A stretch of DNA of 64,000 nucleotides from Sthenelais limicola (GCA_942159475.1 OW804099.1:13146162-13210161); one strand, 5' to 3'. Numbered from the stretch's first letter, positions 11,391-23,236 are shown. Program-made: numbers and translations. The notes: generated from the letters alone by a model not told the origin.

Positions 11391-13467
11391 CCTGACAGGC
11401 ACTCAGTGCAATTGAGTGTGATGGTACTGGGATCATTTTGTAATTGGCCGCAAACCAGTGAAGTGTGATATTTATGGCCTTGAATCACAGTGAAATAGAC
11501 AAGCCATTAGCAACCATTATGTGAAATCCATTGCGTCTATTTCCTCCAATGTTTTTGGTGGTCTCACACTTGTGTTGGATCACGTTCTCATTCATATTAA
11601 TTTATGTTTATATTAAACATGTGTTACTCAACCAATTGCATCTGTGAATACATGTTTTCTTCAAAAGTCAATAATATTGGTGTGATCTCAATTGCGCATA
11701 TAATGCGCATTCAAAATCGCATCTAAATACTCATCATAATGCAGCCACAACTGGACGCAATACCTGGCACTGCTTACTCACCTAGCACTCACACTCCCTG
11801 CGGCACACCTGACACTCCACTCTCTGACGCTCACACAGTCTCTGACACTCAGTCATAGAATTTCTTGCCTTCATTGTTTAGTTGTGTGTAATGGTTTCTG
11901 AAACCCCTACACACAACAAAACAATTAGTTACATATTAGCCAAACAATTATTACTTCTCAACTTTTCCGCAACATTTTATTCACCCTTTTTAATTCCCAC
12001 CATGTTTTACATCAGAAATTAAATGACTACCCCGCCCTCAAAAATCGCTAACGATTATATATATATTATGTATTTTTTTAATTTTTTTTCACGTTTTAAA
12101 AAATCTTTTATTCAGGAAACATCAGTGTACAGTGTCACGAATTCAGGTGCTTTTCATTCTGACCTGATGCCATCAACCATTAAACTATTATTTGCAGGGG
12201 AAACGTAAATTTATAAAAGATACGTAATTGACAATGAGCATTAATAATTAGTACATTCAGTTTATGACCAATACTAGGTTGGGATGATAACTTGGCGATA
12301 TTTGGTGAGTTATTATTAATGGGATGAAATGGGGGTGAAAGCTTTGTGTTAAACTAGGTATAACACTACAGTCTATTGGTATGGTATCGTCTATTTGGGG
12401 AGAGGGAGTATGGTGAGGTTGGTTTTAAGTCGAAAGGAACCACAACCAAGTTATCATTTCCTTAATTGACATATAGAATATAGTCATAGACTAGTGAAAT
12501 TTCTAACAAAATTATGATTGTATTTACATAAGGGCCATGTGATAACGCACATATACATATAGTTACAAAGTAACATAGTAAGGTGAACCTTGGAAAACAG
12601 AGAGGCATTATAACAGTCGATTCAGCCAAGAGAAACTATGGAGAGTTTAGATATCTTTTCAAGGCTGAGTTAAAGTTGTTTTTATCACTGTTATAACTAT
12701 GCCAAATATGCGCAACAATTACACACGGCAGTAACGCACGCCGACTACTACTGAGAACAGAATCATGCATATGGTTCCAATCGCGCATATAATGCGCATT
12801 TAAAATCGCATCTAAATACACTCACTGAATTGCCACACTCATTACTCAAAGACAGGTGGCGCAACTGGTAAGTGGGGTGCATTTACAATTTATTTTACAA
12901 TGAAAGTGCTGCTAATACATTTGTGTGACATTTATACTACCATAGATATTCCACATCATGTACACAGGGATGTTATTTAAGTGATGTACCTCTTTAGTTT
13001 ATCTGTGTGATTTAGTTGTTTGATCTGGAAAAACGTTTTGATCAAAACATCCCCCATCATTGCATACTTCATTAGCTGAAGTAGACTGGGCCACCTAGAT
13101 TTCAATTAGAACTGGAATAGCCCTTCCCAGCAATACAGATGTCTAACATGATGGAAATAATGATGAAACAATTGATGTATTGCCATGAAGAATTAATTAT
13201 GAGTAACGCCGAATGATATTATTCTGCTATTAAAAGTAATAAAATAAGGTGAAAATTGCGCATAATTTACACAACACATATCCCACTTAAAATGTCATAA
13301 GAATTTGTTGATGATTGCACTAATATTGCGTTATACCCTTAGCTTGATCATCACGCAATCATAGCGCAATGATTATTGCGTGAAAAGCATCCACGCTCAT
13401 CACGGAACTATGACGAAATGATTGCGCATTGTAAATCGCGTAGAATTGCATACATTTGCCCGTCAGG
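11391..13467. mobile_element. 2,077-bp TIR element with 2-bp target duplication, unassigned superfamily
   Basis: Left end CCTGACAGGCACTCAGTGCA and right end TTTGCCCGTCAGG are inverted repeats (CCTGACRGGCA). It interrupts the GTTGGTCG array. Removing the element with one AA leaves GTCATAATAAAGTTGGG, matching the intact array unit GTCGTAATAAAGTTGGG at about 11,335-11,351, so the duplication is AA. Inside, ATTGC/GCGCA motifs crowd near the right end, and a 43-bp block with the dyad GCGCATATAATGCGC occurs as a direct repeat (about 11,693 and 12,780). No transposase frame, so it is non-autonomous. Ends and motif style match the 7.4-kb element at 41,582. Confidence 0.75.
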
Positions 13468-13504
13468 AATAAAGTTGGGTTGAAAAAAAAAGTTGGTCAT
13501 AAAA

Positions 13505-13850
13505 AGTCTCCCTCTCTTTTATGCCCCCCGCAGCCCCCCCCCCCCCCCCACCCCCCATCTTCCTCATCCTCTTCCCCCTCCCCCCCCCAACACACACCTA
13601 CACCCACCTATACCTCTTCTTCCTCCTGCACTCCTCATCCTCCTCCCCTTGAAGCTTGATATAACCATATTAGATGTGTTGATAAGCGTGTTAAGCAACC
13701 AATGTTATACTCACTCCACCCCTCACTCTGCCTTGCCCCAGGAGGAGATTGAGGTGGGCAGGAGTAGGAAGAGAGATGGAGGAGGAGGGGATGGAGGGGG
13801 AGGGGTAGGAGGAGGGGGAGGAGGAAGAGGGAGGAGAGGGATTTTTCGCC
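13505..13850. repeat. Polypyrimidine block followed by polypurine block
   Basis: 13,505-13,655 is C/T-rich with runs of C; 13,736-13,850 is G/A-rich (GGAGGAGG). The two could pair as an imperfect inverted repeat. The frames crossing them are low-complexity artefacts. Confidence 0.7.
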
Positions 13851-14584
13851 CTAAAATCTCTGTCCCCAAAACCTTGATTTTTCATCCTAAAATTCCTGTC
13901 CAATAAAAAACATTTCATCCCAAAATGTCTGACCCAAAAACTCCCATTAGCATGGTCACATACAGCTGAGGTGTGCACCTCTGGCTGACAGGGGTGCACA
14001 CTGAACCTACACAAATGCAACCACTAAAGGTCTGGGTAGTGAGTTACGTAATCCTCTAAACGGTGTGACGTCATAGGTTGTTTACAAACACTCTCGCCAC
14101 TCTCGCACTCCCGGGAGTGGACATGCTTTGGATTCTCCATTTAAAACATGTTTAAAACCGGACCAGTTGTAGACAGAAGTGTTAGTAGAAAAAATGAGGT
14201 TTGCACATATGAATATGGTGGTTTTCACAACTTAGGAAAAAAACAGGGAGGGACCAGTCGGCGCCCAGCCTCTCTTAAACCGGTCCCCGTCCTTCATTGC
14301 TCCGGGAGTGGTGAGTGGACTGGCAGCCTCTCATTCGCATTGGCTTGACCTAGATAGTGCAGCTTGACCTCAAAACCACAGGTCAAAAGCAAAGATTTAA
14401 TATAGTAGTTCATCATCAATTGGGCGGGTATGTTCAAAATGGCCGCCACCAGGTTTGTTGCACTTGCCACTTCTTCCAGGACAGGCAGTGATGTCACTTG
14501 TATTAAAATAACATTGTGATGAAAAGTTTTCACTGTTTTAATAAGATTTATTCTAAGTTCCGACCCCTGGATAGTCATAATTAT
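13851..14584. other. No gene seen
   Basis: Mixed sequence with short frames on both strands and no recognisable domain, splice-bounded exon or RNA gene. Confidence 0.4.
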
Positions 14585-14981
14585 GTGATCCGTTTTAGGA
14601 AAATGAGTCATAAGTCGCAAAAAATAGATTCTGAGATACCATTAGATTTGAAAAGATGAGATCAAGCCGATTCCAATGATAGTAAACAGTCTAATGTATT
14701 TCTAGATTTTAAGTTTGATATTTTCGTTTTTGAAAAAAAGTTTCCAATATTTGATGGGGTCAATAAACAGTAAAGTAACTAAATGTAGTCCATATGAGGA
14801 CCTTTAAAACGAAAGGATATATTACATAGATTGTCCAGAAATTTGATACATCGATTTATATAGCTATAGGTGATGCACTCCCCAAAAATCAGAACATTCC
14901 AATAATGTGATTTTGAAAAAAAAAACGTTTAGAAAAATATTAATTCTGCGACTTATGACTCATTTTCCTGAAACACATCAC
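14585..14981 (+). mobile_element. MITE family B, complete copy
   Basis: Starts GTGATCCGTTTTAGG and ends CCTGAAACACATCAC. Near-identical to the copies at 3896 and 25,480, so recently spread. Confidence 0.88.
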
Positions 14982-15819
14982 ATATATAGGGTCAAACTAG
15001 ATGGAGAGAGAGGAGATATGTTTGCCTAATGGATTACCTACGGCCGCCTGGAAGTGATACACACCCCGATTAAAAAGTAAAAGGGGGTGATGGTGGCCAA
15101 TGACACTTACAGGCCCTATATTTATAATATTAAAAGATTAAAATTTAAGGATTTAAATATTAACAAATATGTGTAAATATTACAGTAGTTTCCCGTTTAT
15201 AAACCGGTGTAACAGTTCTAGATTATTCCCCAATACAATGTACCCCCCATCCGGTAATTTAGACCTTAGCTTTAAATGACCCCCTCAATGTTCAAATTAC
15301 ACCCATTTATGAAATAAAACATAAAAGCAAACTTGGGAAGGAGTGAAGGTTATATCCAATGATTTATGCTAAATATGCCTAAAACTATATACATATTGTA
15401 AAATCCTGACCCAAAGGATTTATTTTTATGGGTCTCATTCAGACATACATCTGCCACACCCCCTACCGACTCAAAGGCTAGCTAACTTTCTTCCCGCCAC
15501 ACACTCATGGGTGCCCTTCCCAAAAGTCCAAGGTACAGGTCGCTGTCCATGTCAGATTGTTAGCTTAGGGTTGATCACATGGGAAAGTAGGGGAGGGACT
15601 GACTGCCAGAAATGAACATTTAAACCATTTCTATAACTATATTTATTACTTGAAACTTTGGGAGATGATAATTTAGATATGGAACTTGATGGCAAAACTA
15701 TTAACTTGATTTCGGCAAAATGGTGATTTTCTGCCTTCATACGGCCATAACTCGAGATGGGCTTGAGCGAGAAGCGCCTGGTTTTGGCGTGCTGGGTCTC
15801 ACATGTCCTGGGACTATAT
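14982..15819. other. No gene seen
   Basis: AT-rich non-coding sequence with no frame or repeat that I can name. Confidence 0.4.
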
Positions 15820-16052
15820 GGGTGAAATCGTCAGAAAATGTACAATCGACAGCTCTACACTTTTGGTAAGTTCTGCTAAATTACGCTAACAAATTATAAA
15901 CACCGGGTATATGTGAGTACATTTGGTACTGTGTTGTTTCAAAGTACCAGTTTTGGTATATACTGCATTTTGTATATAGCTCATTTCTGTCTTAAATTTG
16001 GTTATCTGAGAGGATTGGTGAAGGTGAATTGTACATTTTTTGACGTTCTGAC
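15820..16052 (+). mobile_element. MITE family A, diverged copy
   Basis: Begins GGGTGAAATCGTCAGAAAAT and ends TTTTTTGACGTTCTGACGAT. The family A interior (TTCTGCTAAATTACGCTAAC, GAGAGGATTGGTGAAGGTGA) is recognisable, but the ends differ from the consensus. Confidence 0.65.
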
Positions 16053-17200
16053 GATGTAATAGGTCTATATGTCGCCACTGACATCCAGATATATAACCGC
16101 TGCGAGATTTGTAGGATTTGTATGATTGGCTATGGTTACGTTAGAAGAGAATGAGAATAAGAAACCAACCAGCCATCTCGTTCTCCCCCCCCCCCCCACA
16201 CACACACACACTGCCCGGGCCTCAGCACTGTTCACTCCAGTGAACAGCGCCCCTGGTGTCAGTTGGTGTTACCGACGGTAGCGCCGGAGCGGATTGTCTT
16301 GGAACTAACATGGCCCCGAACACGACGGAGACTATGGCGGAATGACGATGCCTACTGGAAAATTAGCTCCCATATTTATGGACACTGTTTATTGAGTGAG
16401 AGCGATGGGCTTAATCCGCCTGAACCAAAGTGTACAGAAATGGTATCTAGGACGATTTCAATAGCTGAAAAAGTTTGTGACTGGGAAAAATAATGAGAAC
16501 GAGCCAAGATTGATGGGAGTGTCTTGACGCTAAGCGCACAACGATTATGGGGGTTGCAACGATTTTTGAGGTTGATAGGAGGCATTTTTGCCTCTTTTCC
16601 TGGGAAAAGCGGAAGTGTTGCCGTTCGTCTAGTGGACTGAATAGAGACCTCACTCCCTGACCACTGGTCAGACAGCACTCTGTGGTTGTGTCACACGCCT
16701 TTGAAAACAAATTTCTTGAAGGAGAATTAATTGATTGATAATAAAAAAAAATGATTCAATTAATGAATAAAGGATTGACCCAGTCCTCACCCTGTGTTTG
16801 TTTTTCATGCAAGACTCAAACAAGTGCTGTAGCACAATCCTCCCAATAGGGGGTTTGCATAGCCGCCATTTTGAATCTTGATTCGCATGGAATTATGGGA
16901 GTAATGGTACAGTCTAACATCTATAGAAAACATGCAATGTTCAGCATATATGCATATGTAATGCTATAATGTCAATATCCATGTATTATACATGTTTCCA
17001 TGACACAAGTCCCTATCTTTCCCATCATGCATTTGGTTTTCATAAATCATTTATACAAACTATGATATTGTTAAAAACATTCTTGCAATTTTCGATAAAA
17101 ATGTTGCAAAATATCTGTATGTCAGATTTCATCAGAATCCATCCCAGAATGCATTGTGCCAGACATGCGCAGTGGTACATGCAACTCCCCTATTGTTGGG
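16053..17200. other. No supported gene; C-run and CA microsatellite
   Basis: A C-run joined to a CA repeat lies at about 16,187-16,212. Short open frames at 16,263-16,493 and on the opposite strand resemble no family I know. Confidence 0.4.
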
Positions 17201-17208
17201 ACGATTGG

Positions 17209-17480
17209 AAAAGAATGAGTTGCAAACAATAGATTTTGAGATATCATTATATTTGATGAGGTCAAGCCGATTGCAATAATGGTAAATACTTGGACAGCTA
17301 TATCAACTATTTCTATATTTTTAAGTTTGACATTTTTATTTTTGAAAAAAGATTTGCAACATCTCTAGGTGGACAATTACTAGTAAAGCAGCTAAATATG
17401 ACAAATATCTACAAGGAGAACTTGTAAATAAATTTGTAAATATCATTTTTGCGACTTGTGACTCATTTTTCTGTAACGTT
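17209..17480 (+). mobile_element. MITE family B, old eroded copy
   Basis: Retains AATGAGTTGCAAACAATAGA at the left and TTTGCGACTTGTGACTCATT at the right, but is shortened and diverged. It sits 15 bp before the next family B copy. Confidence 0.65.
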
Positions 17481-17494
17481 ACATATTATATGTT

Positions 17495-17890
17495 GTGGTG
17501 TGTTTCAGGAAAATGAGTCATAAGTCGCAGAAAATATATTTTTCAAAGTGTTTATTTCACCAGATTGCTTTATTGGAATGTTCTGATTTTTGGCAAGTGC
17601 ATCACTTATGATCAATCGATGTATCAAATTTCAGGACATTACATATAATATATTTTTCGTTTTAAAGGTCCACATATGGAGTATATTCAGTTACTTTACT
17701 GTTTATTGCCTCCCAGAAATATTACATACTTTTTTTTCAAAAATAAAAATATCAAACATAAAATCTAGAAATACTTATTAGATTATTAGACTGTTTACTA
17801 CCATTGGAATCGGCTTGATCTCCTCTTTTCAAATATGATGATATCTCAAAATCCTTATTTTGGGACTCATGACTCATTTTTCTGTAACAT
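17495..17890 (-). mobile_element. MITE family B, inverted copy
   Basis: Opens GTGGTGTGTTTCAGG and closes with GACTCATTTTTCTGTAACAT. Orientation is opposite to the copy at 3896, judged by the interior. Confidence 0.75.
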
Positions 17891-18439
17891 ATTATATTAT
17901 ATGGTCACCAGCAAATTAGTGTTGACACCGGGTCAAGGCAAGTAAAAATCGTGGCGGACAATTTTTTTGTTTTTTTAATTTTATTCACTAGGCCTATATA
18001 ATATTTAATAGAAAATACATAATAAAAAACGGCCTTTTGTCATCAACATTAACATCATGTACAAAACATGAACTTCATCATTTGTTACTTTCAGAAAAAC
18101 AGTTGTTATGGCCATGAGCTAGAAGAACTACAGCATACTTCTGGAGGCTATAATGTGACCAGAAATCCCTATTTCACAAATGTGTGAGATTTCTATTTAA
18201 TTTGTGCTCACAATACCTTTATCTCTCTCATACTTTATTTTATTCATTACTTAGTAATAGATCCTATATCGATACCTCCCAACATGAAATATATGATTTC
18301 TAATAATGATATTATTATATCCATCGACCCATTTATGGCTTAATTGTTCCTGGATCTGTAGAGGAGTAGAAGTTGGAGTAGTGAGGAAAATGTAAGAAAG
18401 TGAAGAATCAAAAGAATCAACCATTAAGTCATTTTTCCA
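17891..18439. other. No gene seen; 3' flank of the zinc-finger gene
   Basis: AT-rich. Includes GGGTCAAGGCAAGTAAAAAT (about 17,929), related to the GGCAAGTAAA cluster at 28.3 kb. Probably contains the 3' untranslated sequence of the minus-strand zinc-finger gene. Confidence 0.35.
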
Positions 18440-19675
18440 CTATGTGTTCAGGTTACCAGCCTGTGCTGTCCTATAGTCACACACAATACATTTATGAGGC
18501 TTTTGTCCAGAATGTGTTCTCATATGTGTCCTTAGGGTTCCAGACCTTGCTGCCCTATAGTCAGACTCAGTACATGTATACACCTTTTCCCCAGTGTGTG
18601 TTTTCATGTGTTTGCTCAGGGTTCCAGACCTTGCTGCGCTATAGTCACACTCAATACATTTATAAGCTTTATCTCCAGTATGTCTTTTCATGTGTGTTCT
18701 CAGGGTTCCAGCCCTTGCTGCCCTATACTTACACTCAGTAGATGTACACACCTTTTCCCCAGTGTGTGTTTTCATGTGTTTGCTCAGGGTTCCAGACCTT
18801 GCTGTGCTATAGTCACACTCAGAACATTTATAAGCTTTATCTCCAGTATGTCTTTTCATGTGTGTTCTCAGGGTTCCAGCCCTTGCTGCCCTATACTTAC
18901 ACTCAGTACATTTATACAGCTTTTCTCCAGTGTGTGTTTTCATGTGTTTGCTCAGGTTTCCAGCCTCTGCTACCCTATAGTCACACTCCGTACATTTATG
19001 AGGTTTTTTCCCAGTATGTGTCCTCATGTGTTTCCTCAGGTCTCCAACCTCTACTACCCTATAGTCACACAGAGTGCATTTATAGGGCTTTTCCCCAGTG
19101 TGCCTTTTCATGTGTAACCTCAGATGTCCAGCCCTTGCTGCACTATAGTCACACTCAGTACATTTATGAGCCTTTACCCCAGTATGTGTTTTCATATGTT
19201 TGCTCAGGTTTCCAGCTTCTGCTGCCCTATAGTCACACTCAGTACATTTATATGGTCTTTCCCCAGTATGTGTTCTCAGATGATTTCTCAGGTTTCCAGC
19301 CTCTGCTGCCCTATAGTCACACACAGTACACTTATATGGCTTTTCCCCAGTGTGTGTTTTCATGTGTCTCTTTAGAATTCCAAAGACTCCTGACCTATAG
19401 TCACACAAAGTACATTTATATTTCTTCTCAGCATTGTGTTTTAGCAAATGTTTATATAAAATATTCATCTTGATAAACCCTTTAACACACACACGACACT
19501 CATGTAAATTCTTCGCAGAAAGATTTAAATTGTGATGTATCATGCCTTCTGACATCAGTAGAGAAGGTGCACTAGTCACACTTGTAGCATTTGCTGCCTG
19601 TCCTGTCTCCCCTGTATGAGTCACACTGTGATGCATCATGCCTTCTGACATCAGTAGAGAAGGTGCACTAGTCAC
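18440..19675 (-). CDS. C2H2 zinc-finger protein, about 13 fingers, 5' end open
   Basis: Presumed nuclear DNA-binding protein. The frame holds twelve C2H2 units plus a cut thirteenth, joined by [13 protein letters not shown] linkers, most reading C-x2-CDYRAA-x-GNL-x2-HM-x-TH. Finger 10 has lost its first Cys (TSTEC) and finger 12 its second (CTESDY). Finger 13 stops after GNLNT, before its histidine pair, so the 3' end is truncated or naturally short. The N-terminus has a duplicated [12 protein letters not shown] segment, present also in DNA (19,547-19,582 and 19,632-19,676). The first codon at 19,675 is GTG, not ATG, and the frame stays open upstream, so this is probably an internal or last exon; the first ATG is at 19,651. 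Neighbouring fingers are so alike that unequal exchange is likely. DNA target unknown. Confidence 0.85.
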   Translation of the reverse strand: MTSAPSLLMSEGMMHHSVTHTGETGQAANATSVTSAPSLLMSEGMIHHNLNLSAKNLHECRVCVKGFIKMNILYKHLLKHNAEKKYKCTLCDYRSGVFGILKRHMKTHTGEKPYKCTVCDYRAAEAGNLRNHLRTHTGERPYKCTECDYRAAEAGNLSKHMKTHTGVKAHKCTECDYSAARAGHLRLHMKRHTGEKPYKCTLCDYRVVEVGDLRKHMRTHTGKKPHKCTECDYRVAEAGNLSKHMKTHTGEKLYKCTECKYRAARAGTLRTHMKRHTGDKAYKCSECDYSTARSGTLSKHMKTHTGEKVCTSTECKYRAARAGTLRTHMKRHTGDKAYKCIECDYSAARSGTLSKHMKTHTGEKVYTCTESDYRAARSGTLRTHMRTHSGQKPHKCIVCDYRTAQAGNLNT

Positions 19676-19782
19676 ACTTGTGAACTCTTGTGAACACTTG
19701 TGAAAATACTTGTGAATAAAGAAGGTTTGTCTATTTTTTTTGCTCTAACATTAAGGGAATCTCATCAATTCTCTTCTAAAAG

Positions 19783-19943
19783 CAATAATTTCCTCGGATT
19801 TTTCTGCTCGAGGTGTCTATAGCGTCAGGGAAGTTCGAGGGCGAAGCTCGAGGTGTCTATAGCGTCAGTGAAGTTCGAGGGCTTCGCCCTCGAACTTCCC
19901 TGACGCTATAGACACCTCGAGCAGAAAAAACCTCGGAAATTAT
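19783..19943. mobile_element. Hairpin (snap-back) element
   Basis: AATAATTTCC at the left faces GGAAATTATT at the right, and CTGCTCGAGGTGTCTATAGC faces its exact reverse complement near 19,905-19,924. The stem continues to GTTCGAGGGCGAAG. The CTCGAGGTGTC... block is also duplicated in tandem inside the left arm. Arms are about 60 bp. It lies 108 bp upstream of the zinc-finger frame. Confidence 0.8.
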
Positions 19944-20446
19944 TCCTTAATTAAAAATAGGCCAACTGCATTGCTTGAAACCGTACATGTATTCATGAAC
20001 GGGGCTTATGGTTGCTATATAAATGACCGTGCATAGAAATTTTGCGTATTGTTTATAGACTGTTATTTCTGCCGTACATGTGTATTATTTTTATACAAGA
20101 GTTGCTCATATAATAGCTTATAATATATAAGTATTTTTATTCCAATTTACAACAGTTACAGCAAAAGGAAAAGGACTAACGCTTCCAATAATTCAGTTCT
20201 TCCAGGGTGTCCTTAAATACAGATTAAAATACAGTTATACAGTTAAATAAAATTACAATTATTCATCCTCTAATAATAATCTCTTTGTTTTGACTTTCAT
20301 TACAATATAATATGCGTTTTTGATCTGAATATTACACAAATATTCTTTTATAACATGCAAATTTCACTTCGCAAGATTTGAACAAAATGAACATACTTAA
20401 ATTTTAAGTTAAAATGTCCAATATATAGTTCTTCAAGTGATTTATA
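19944..20446. other. No gene seen
   Basis: AT-rich non-coding sequence with partial echoes of the following tandem repeat (TTTATACAAGAGTTGCTCAT at about 20,090). Confidence 0.4.
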
Positions 20447-20580
20447 GGACTAGATTTATCAATATTCTGCTGCCGTTATATGCTTATACAAGTGTTACTC
20501 TTATTATGACTATAGGACTGGATTTATCAATATTCTGCTGCCGTTATATGCTTATACAAGAGTTACTCATATATATATAG
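20447..20580 (+). repeat. Two-copy 68-bp tandem repeat
   Basis: ATAGGACTRGATTTATCAAT occurs at about 20,446 and 20,514, followed in both by ATTCTGCTGCCGTTATATGC. Confidence 0.85.
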
Positions 20581-20584
20581 AGAG

Positions 20585-20720
20585 AATGGGACGAACCAGC
20601 AAAAATCGAAAAATTTATTGGACGAGATTCGTCCACATAAGCACTATGCCGTGGCAGAGGGCTTATGTGGACGAATCAAGTCGAATAAATTTTCGATTAT
20701 TGCCGGCGAGTTCCATTCCA
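20585..20720. mobile_element. Hairpin MITE of about 135 bp
   Basis: Left arm ATTCGTCCACATAAGC faces right arm GCTTATGTGGACGAAT, and the pairing extends outwards through TCGAAAAATTTATT/AATAAATTTTCGA and GGACGAACCAGCA/TGCCGGCGAGTTCC with mismatches. The loop is about 18 nt. Confidence 0.8.
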
Positions 20721-21078
20721 TATTTATTATATGTGCATAAAATTTGATCATATGTCATCAGATATCACTGAAAAATATTAAAGAAGTCTCAGAGAGCCCC
20801 GCTGACAGCCCGTTAGTATATTGATGAATTAGGGCCTCTGGGGTATATTGATGAATTAAGGCCTCTAGGGCTCTATGTTACTTTTAGATGCCGCCATTCT
20901 GCCCCTCACTATCGCTTCGGAAATAATTGTAACACCTCGGCATAATTCGGGCATCTACGCACAACCGTCAAATAGGCCACCTTTTGTTTTTACAAACGAC
21001 TTTATTTATCGACACCTGCCATCTGAGCTTCTACAGTTCTAAAGACAATTCAAAAATATCAATAGAAAAATAATAAGG
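20721..21078. other. No gene seen; short duplication
   Basis: Contains the two-copy repeat GTATATTGATGAATTA (about 20,815-20,870). Otherwise anonymous. Confidence 0.45.
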
Positions 21079-21808
21079 TTAACACTTCAAGGATTCTATG
21101 GTTTCTGATATACCTTCGGCCATACGCCGCCATATTATTTTTTCTTCCTTACTTGTTTTTTTGAAATTGAAAGAATATATGACCACGTTACATCTCATAC
21201 GGATTTCATACATTGCTGAAAGGGTATCTATAAAGCCATTTGCGAATAGCTTCTGCCTGTATATGAAGGACTTTACCTGTAGAATAATCCAATTAATTAT
21301 CTTGGAATTAACATTCGTAATTTCCACACCAAAAATAACTTATAGGTTTTATTACTATATGTTTACCTCTTCGATTTAAAATCATTCTATCATTACCATC
21401 CTTATTCAGGAAACCACTTTCGTATATCCATTTAAAAATGCTTAGCCACAACTCTTTGGTCTTTTGACATTGAACTAAAAAATGAACTATGTCATTTTTT
21501 TTCTTGCAAAAAGAACATGTATCTTTTTTTATAACATCAATTTGTTTGAGATATGCATTACAAGTCAATACTCCATGAAGGATTTTAAATTGGAAGACAT
21601 GTATTCTGGCCTCAGTAGAGGCTTTGTAAGGCAAAGAGAAGATATCATCCCACTTAATTTCATCATATTTTTGTTTCGACATATTTAATCTTTGTTGCCA
21701 TTTATGAAACTTCTGCCATTTTGGCTTTAGTTTTGATATGAGCTGTTCATAAACATATTTATTCGACTTTCCTAATCTCATGACAATTATTTGTACCTCT
21801 GTTTGCAA
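21079..21808 (-). pseudogene. L1/Tx1-type LINE ORF2 C-terminal fragment, frameshifted
   Basis: Minus-strand frame 21,808-21,308 carries the C-terminal zinc-binding motif of L1-like elements: residues FQFKILHGVLTCNAYLK, then DTCSFCKKKNDIVHFLVQCQ (C-x2-C, H, C) and W. A second minus frame (21,327-21,079) continues the family's tail (INWIILQVKSFIYRQKLF) in another phase, so a frameshift lies near 21,308-21,327. Endonuclease and reverse transcriptase are absent. This is a 5'-truncated, dead insertion. Confidence 0.8.
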
Positions 21809-22008
21809 TCGTTGGTAATTTTCACAAGAGTCGTTGTCCTAATTATTCCCATTGAAACTGTCCAGAAATCACTATTTATATGCAATATATTAATAATTCC
21901 GATATAAGATGATGATAAAAATGGTTATTCATTATACCCCCCCCATACCGCCCTCTGTGACTTACCTTCTCTCTCTCAATCCCTCTATCTCTCTATCTAT
22001 ACACATGT

Positions 22009-22349
22009 GTAGAATTATTGTAGGAAATGCATATGGATAGTTATACACACCTGTATGTATACAGGGGTGTATATGGGTCAGATTGTCAGAAAATGTACAA
22101 TTCACCTTCACCAATCCTCTCAAATAAACCACATTTAAGGCCAAAATAAGCTTCAAAATGCAGTTTAACATAACCAGAGAGATTACTAGAATCAAAGCGA
22201 CACCAAATATACTCAGATATACCCGGTATTCTTCATTTGTCAGCCTAATTCAGGAGAATTTCCTCAATGTGTAGAGCTGCCAATTGTACATTTTCTGACA
22301 ATCTGACCCATATATAACTATCCATATGCATTTCCTACAATAATTCTAC
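22009..22349. mobile_element. MITE family A copy nested in an extra 37-bp inverted repeat
   Basis: The family A copy occupies 22,075-22,309. Outside it, 22,009-22,045 and 22,313-22,349 are perfect 37-bp inverted repeats (outer ends GTAGAATTATTG / CAATAATTCTAC). The whole can fold into a hairpin of about 340 bp. The outer pair is absent from other family A copies. Confidence 0.85.
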
Positions 22350-22920
22350 AACTACATATACTCTAATAATTAGTATTCACTGGCCTGGCAAAGTTTTCCA
22401 CATCTACCCTGCCATCATCGTACGTCACGCTGAATATTAAAATATTTAAAGTAGCATTTCATCCATTTGGTTGACTCATTTCAATCATTTTCATTTTCTA
22501 CCTTAAAAAACCGGCCTATTAATTCAGATTTCCATAGTAATTTCATACATTTTGGTAAGAATATATTGTGCAAAATCATCTTAAATTCTTGCGTTTTTTA
22601 ATTACAAATGTTCTCAATTTTTTACACTTTAACAAAGACATTGTATTTCCTGTCATTTTTCCTACGGATTAGAAAGTTTGAAATATCCCATCAGTTGCCT
22701 ACCAGTGGTGAAAATCGGTCATATATACGTATATATATACATGCCATATACATGCCATATATACATACCATACATACATACCATACATAATACGTTAAGT
22801 ATTGAATGAATATTAGATCTAGGCCTATAGAGAGTATGCTCGTACATATATCATATGTATTTGTGATATGTTCTAATTTCTATGCAATGCTATTTCTATG
22901 CAAAAATAACCTTTCCTCAC
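22350..22920. other. No gene seen; left outer flank of the palindrome
   Basis: AT-rich with a CATAC/CATATAC-type microsatellite (about 22,735-22,790). Homology to the right arm begins abruptly at 22,921. Confidence 0.45.
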
Positions 22921-22939
22921 GTTTTGGACTCAAGCTCCC

Positions 22940-23236
22940 TTAATATTTGAGCGGGAATGTTATTTTTTTTAGGATTATGTAGAGGAGAATATACTTTTTC
23001 AGGAAATAATACCCCCAAAGCAATTTGTTATTATTATAACATCCAGGAAAACAACAGGTGTACCCATCCATCTCGCTGCAATGTTTTCCAAAGGCTAAAT
23101 TAATGGTCACCGCTTGCTGCACCGTGTGCAATGGTGCTTGCAATACTCCACCTCCCACAACCCTTTGCGCGAACGAAATCCAAGATGGCCGCCGCGCAGG
23201 TGGGCTAATCGTCGTCGTCACGGCAATGGCGTCCAC
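22940..23236 (-). CDS. Possible THAP-type first exon with upstream promoter, left arm
   Basis: On the minus strand an ATG at 23,071 opens MDGYTCCFPGCYNNN. The spacing and CCxPGCxN pattern match the start of THAP zinc-finger domains (family knowledge), which bind DNA in nuclear regulators and transposases. The remaining THAP residues, including the distal C-x2-H, are not in this frame, so they would lie in a later exon; GGGGgtatta at the LLWG codons is a candidate donor. The frame also runs upstream to another ATG (23,236), giving 98 codons. Upstream, CAAGATGGCCGCC (about 23,181) matches the YY1 promoter motif, supporting a real transcription start. The palindrome edge is 150 bp downstream of the ATG. 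A CXXC-like coincidence remains possible. Confidence 0.4.
   Translation of the reverse strand: MDAIAVTTTISPPARRPSWISFAQRVVGGGVLQAPLHTVQQAVTINLAFGKHCSEMDGYTCCFPGCYNNNKLLWGYYFLKKYILLYIILKKITFPLKY

Noticed and set aside
18400..19473. Plus-strand frames of up to 243 codons opposite the zinc-finger gene
   Set aside because: They mirror the finger repeats in the antisense direction; the minus frame has the conserved domain.
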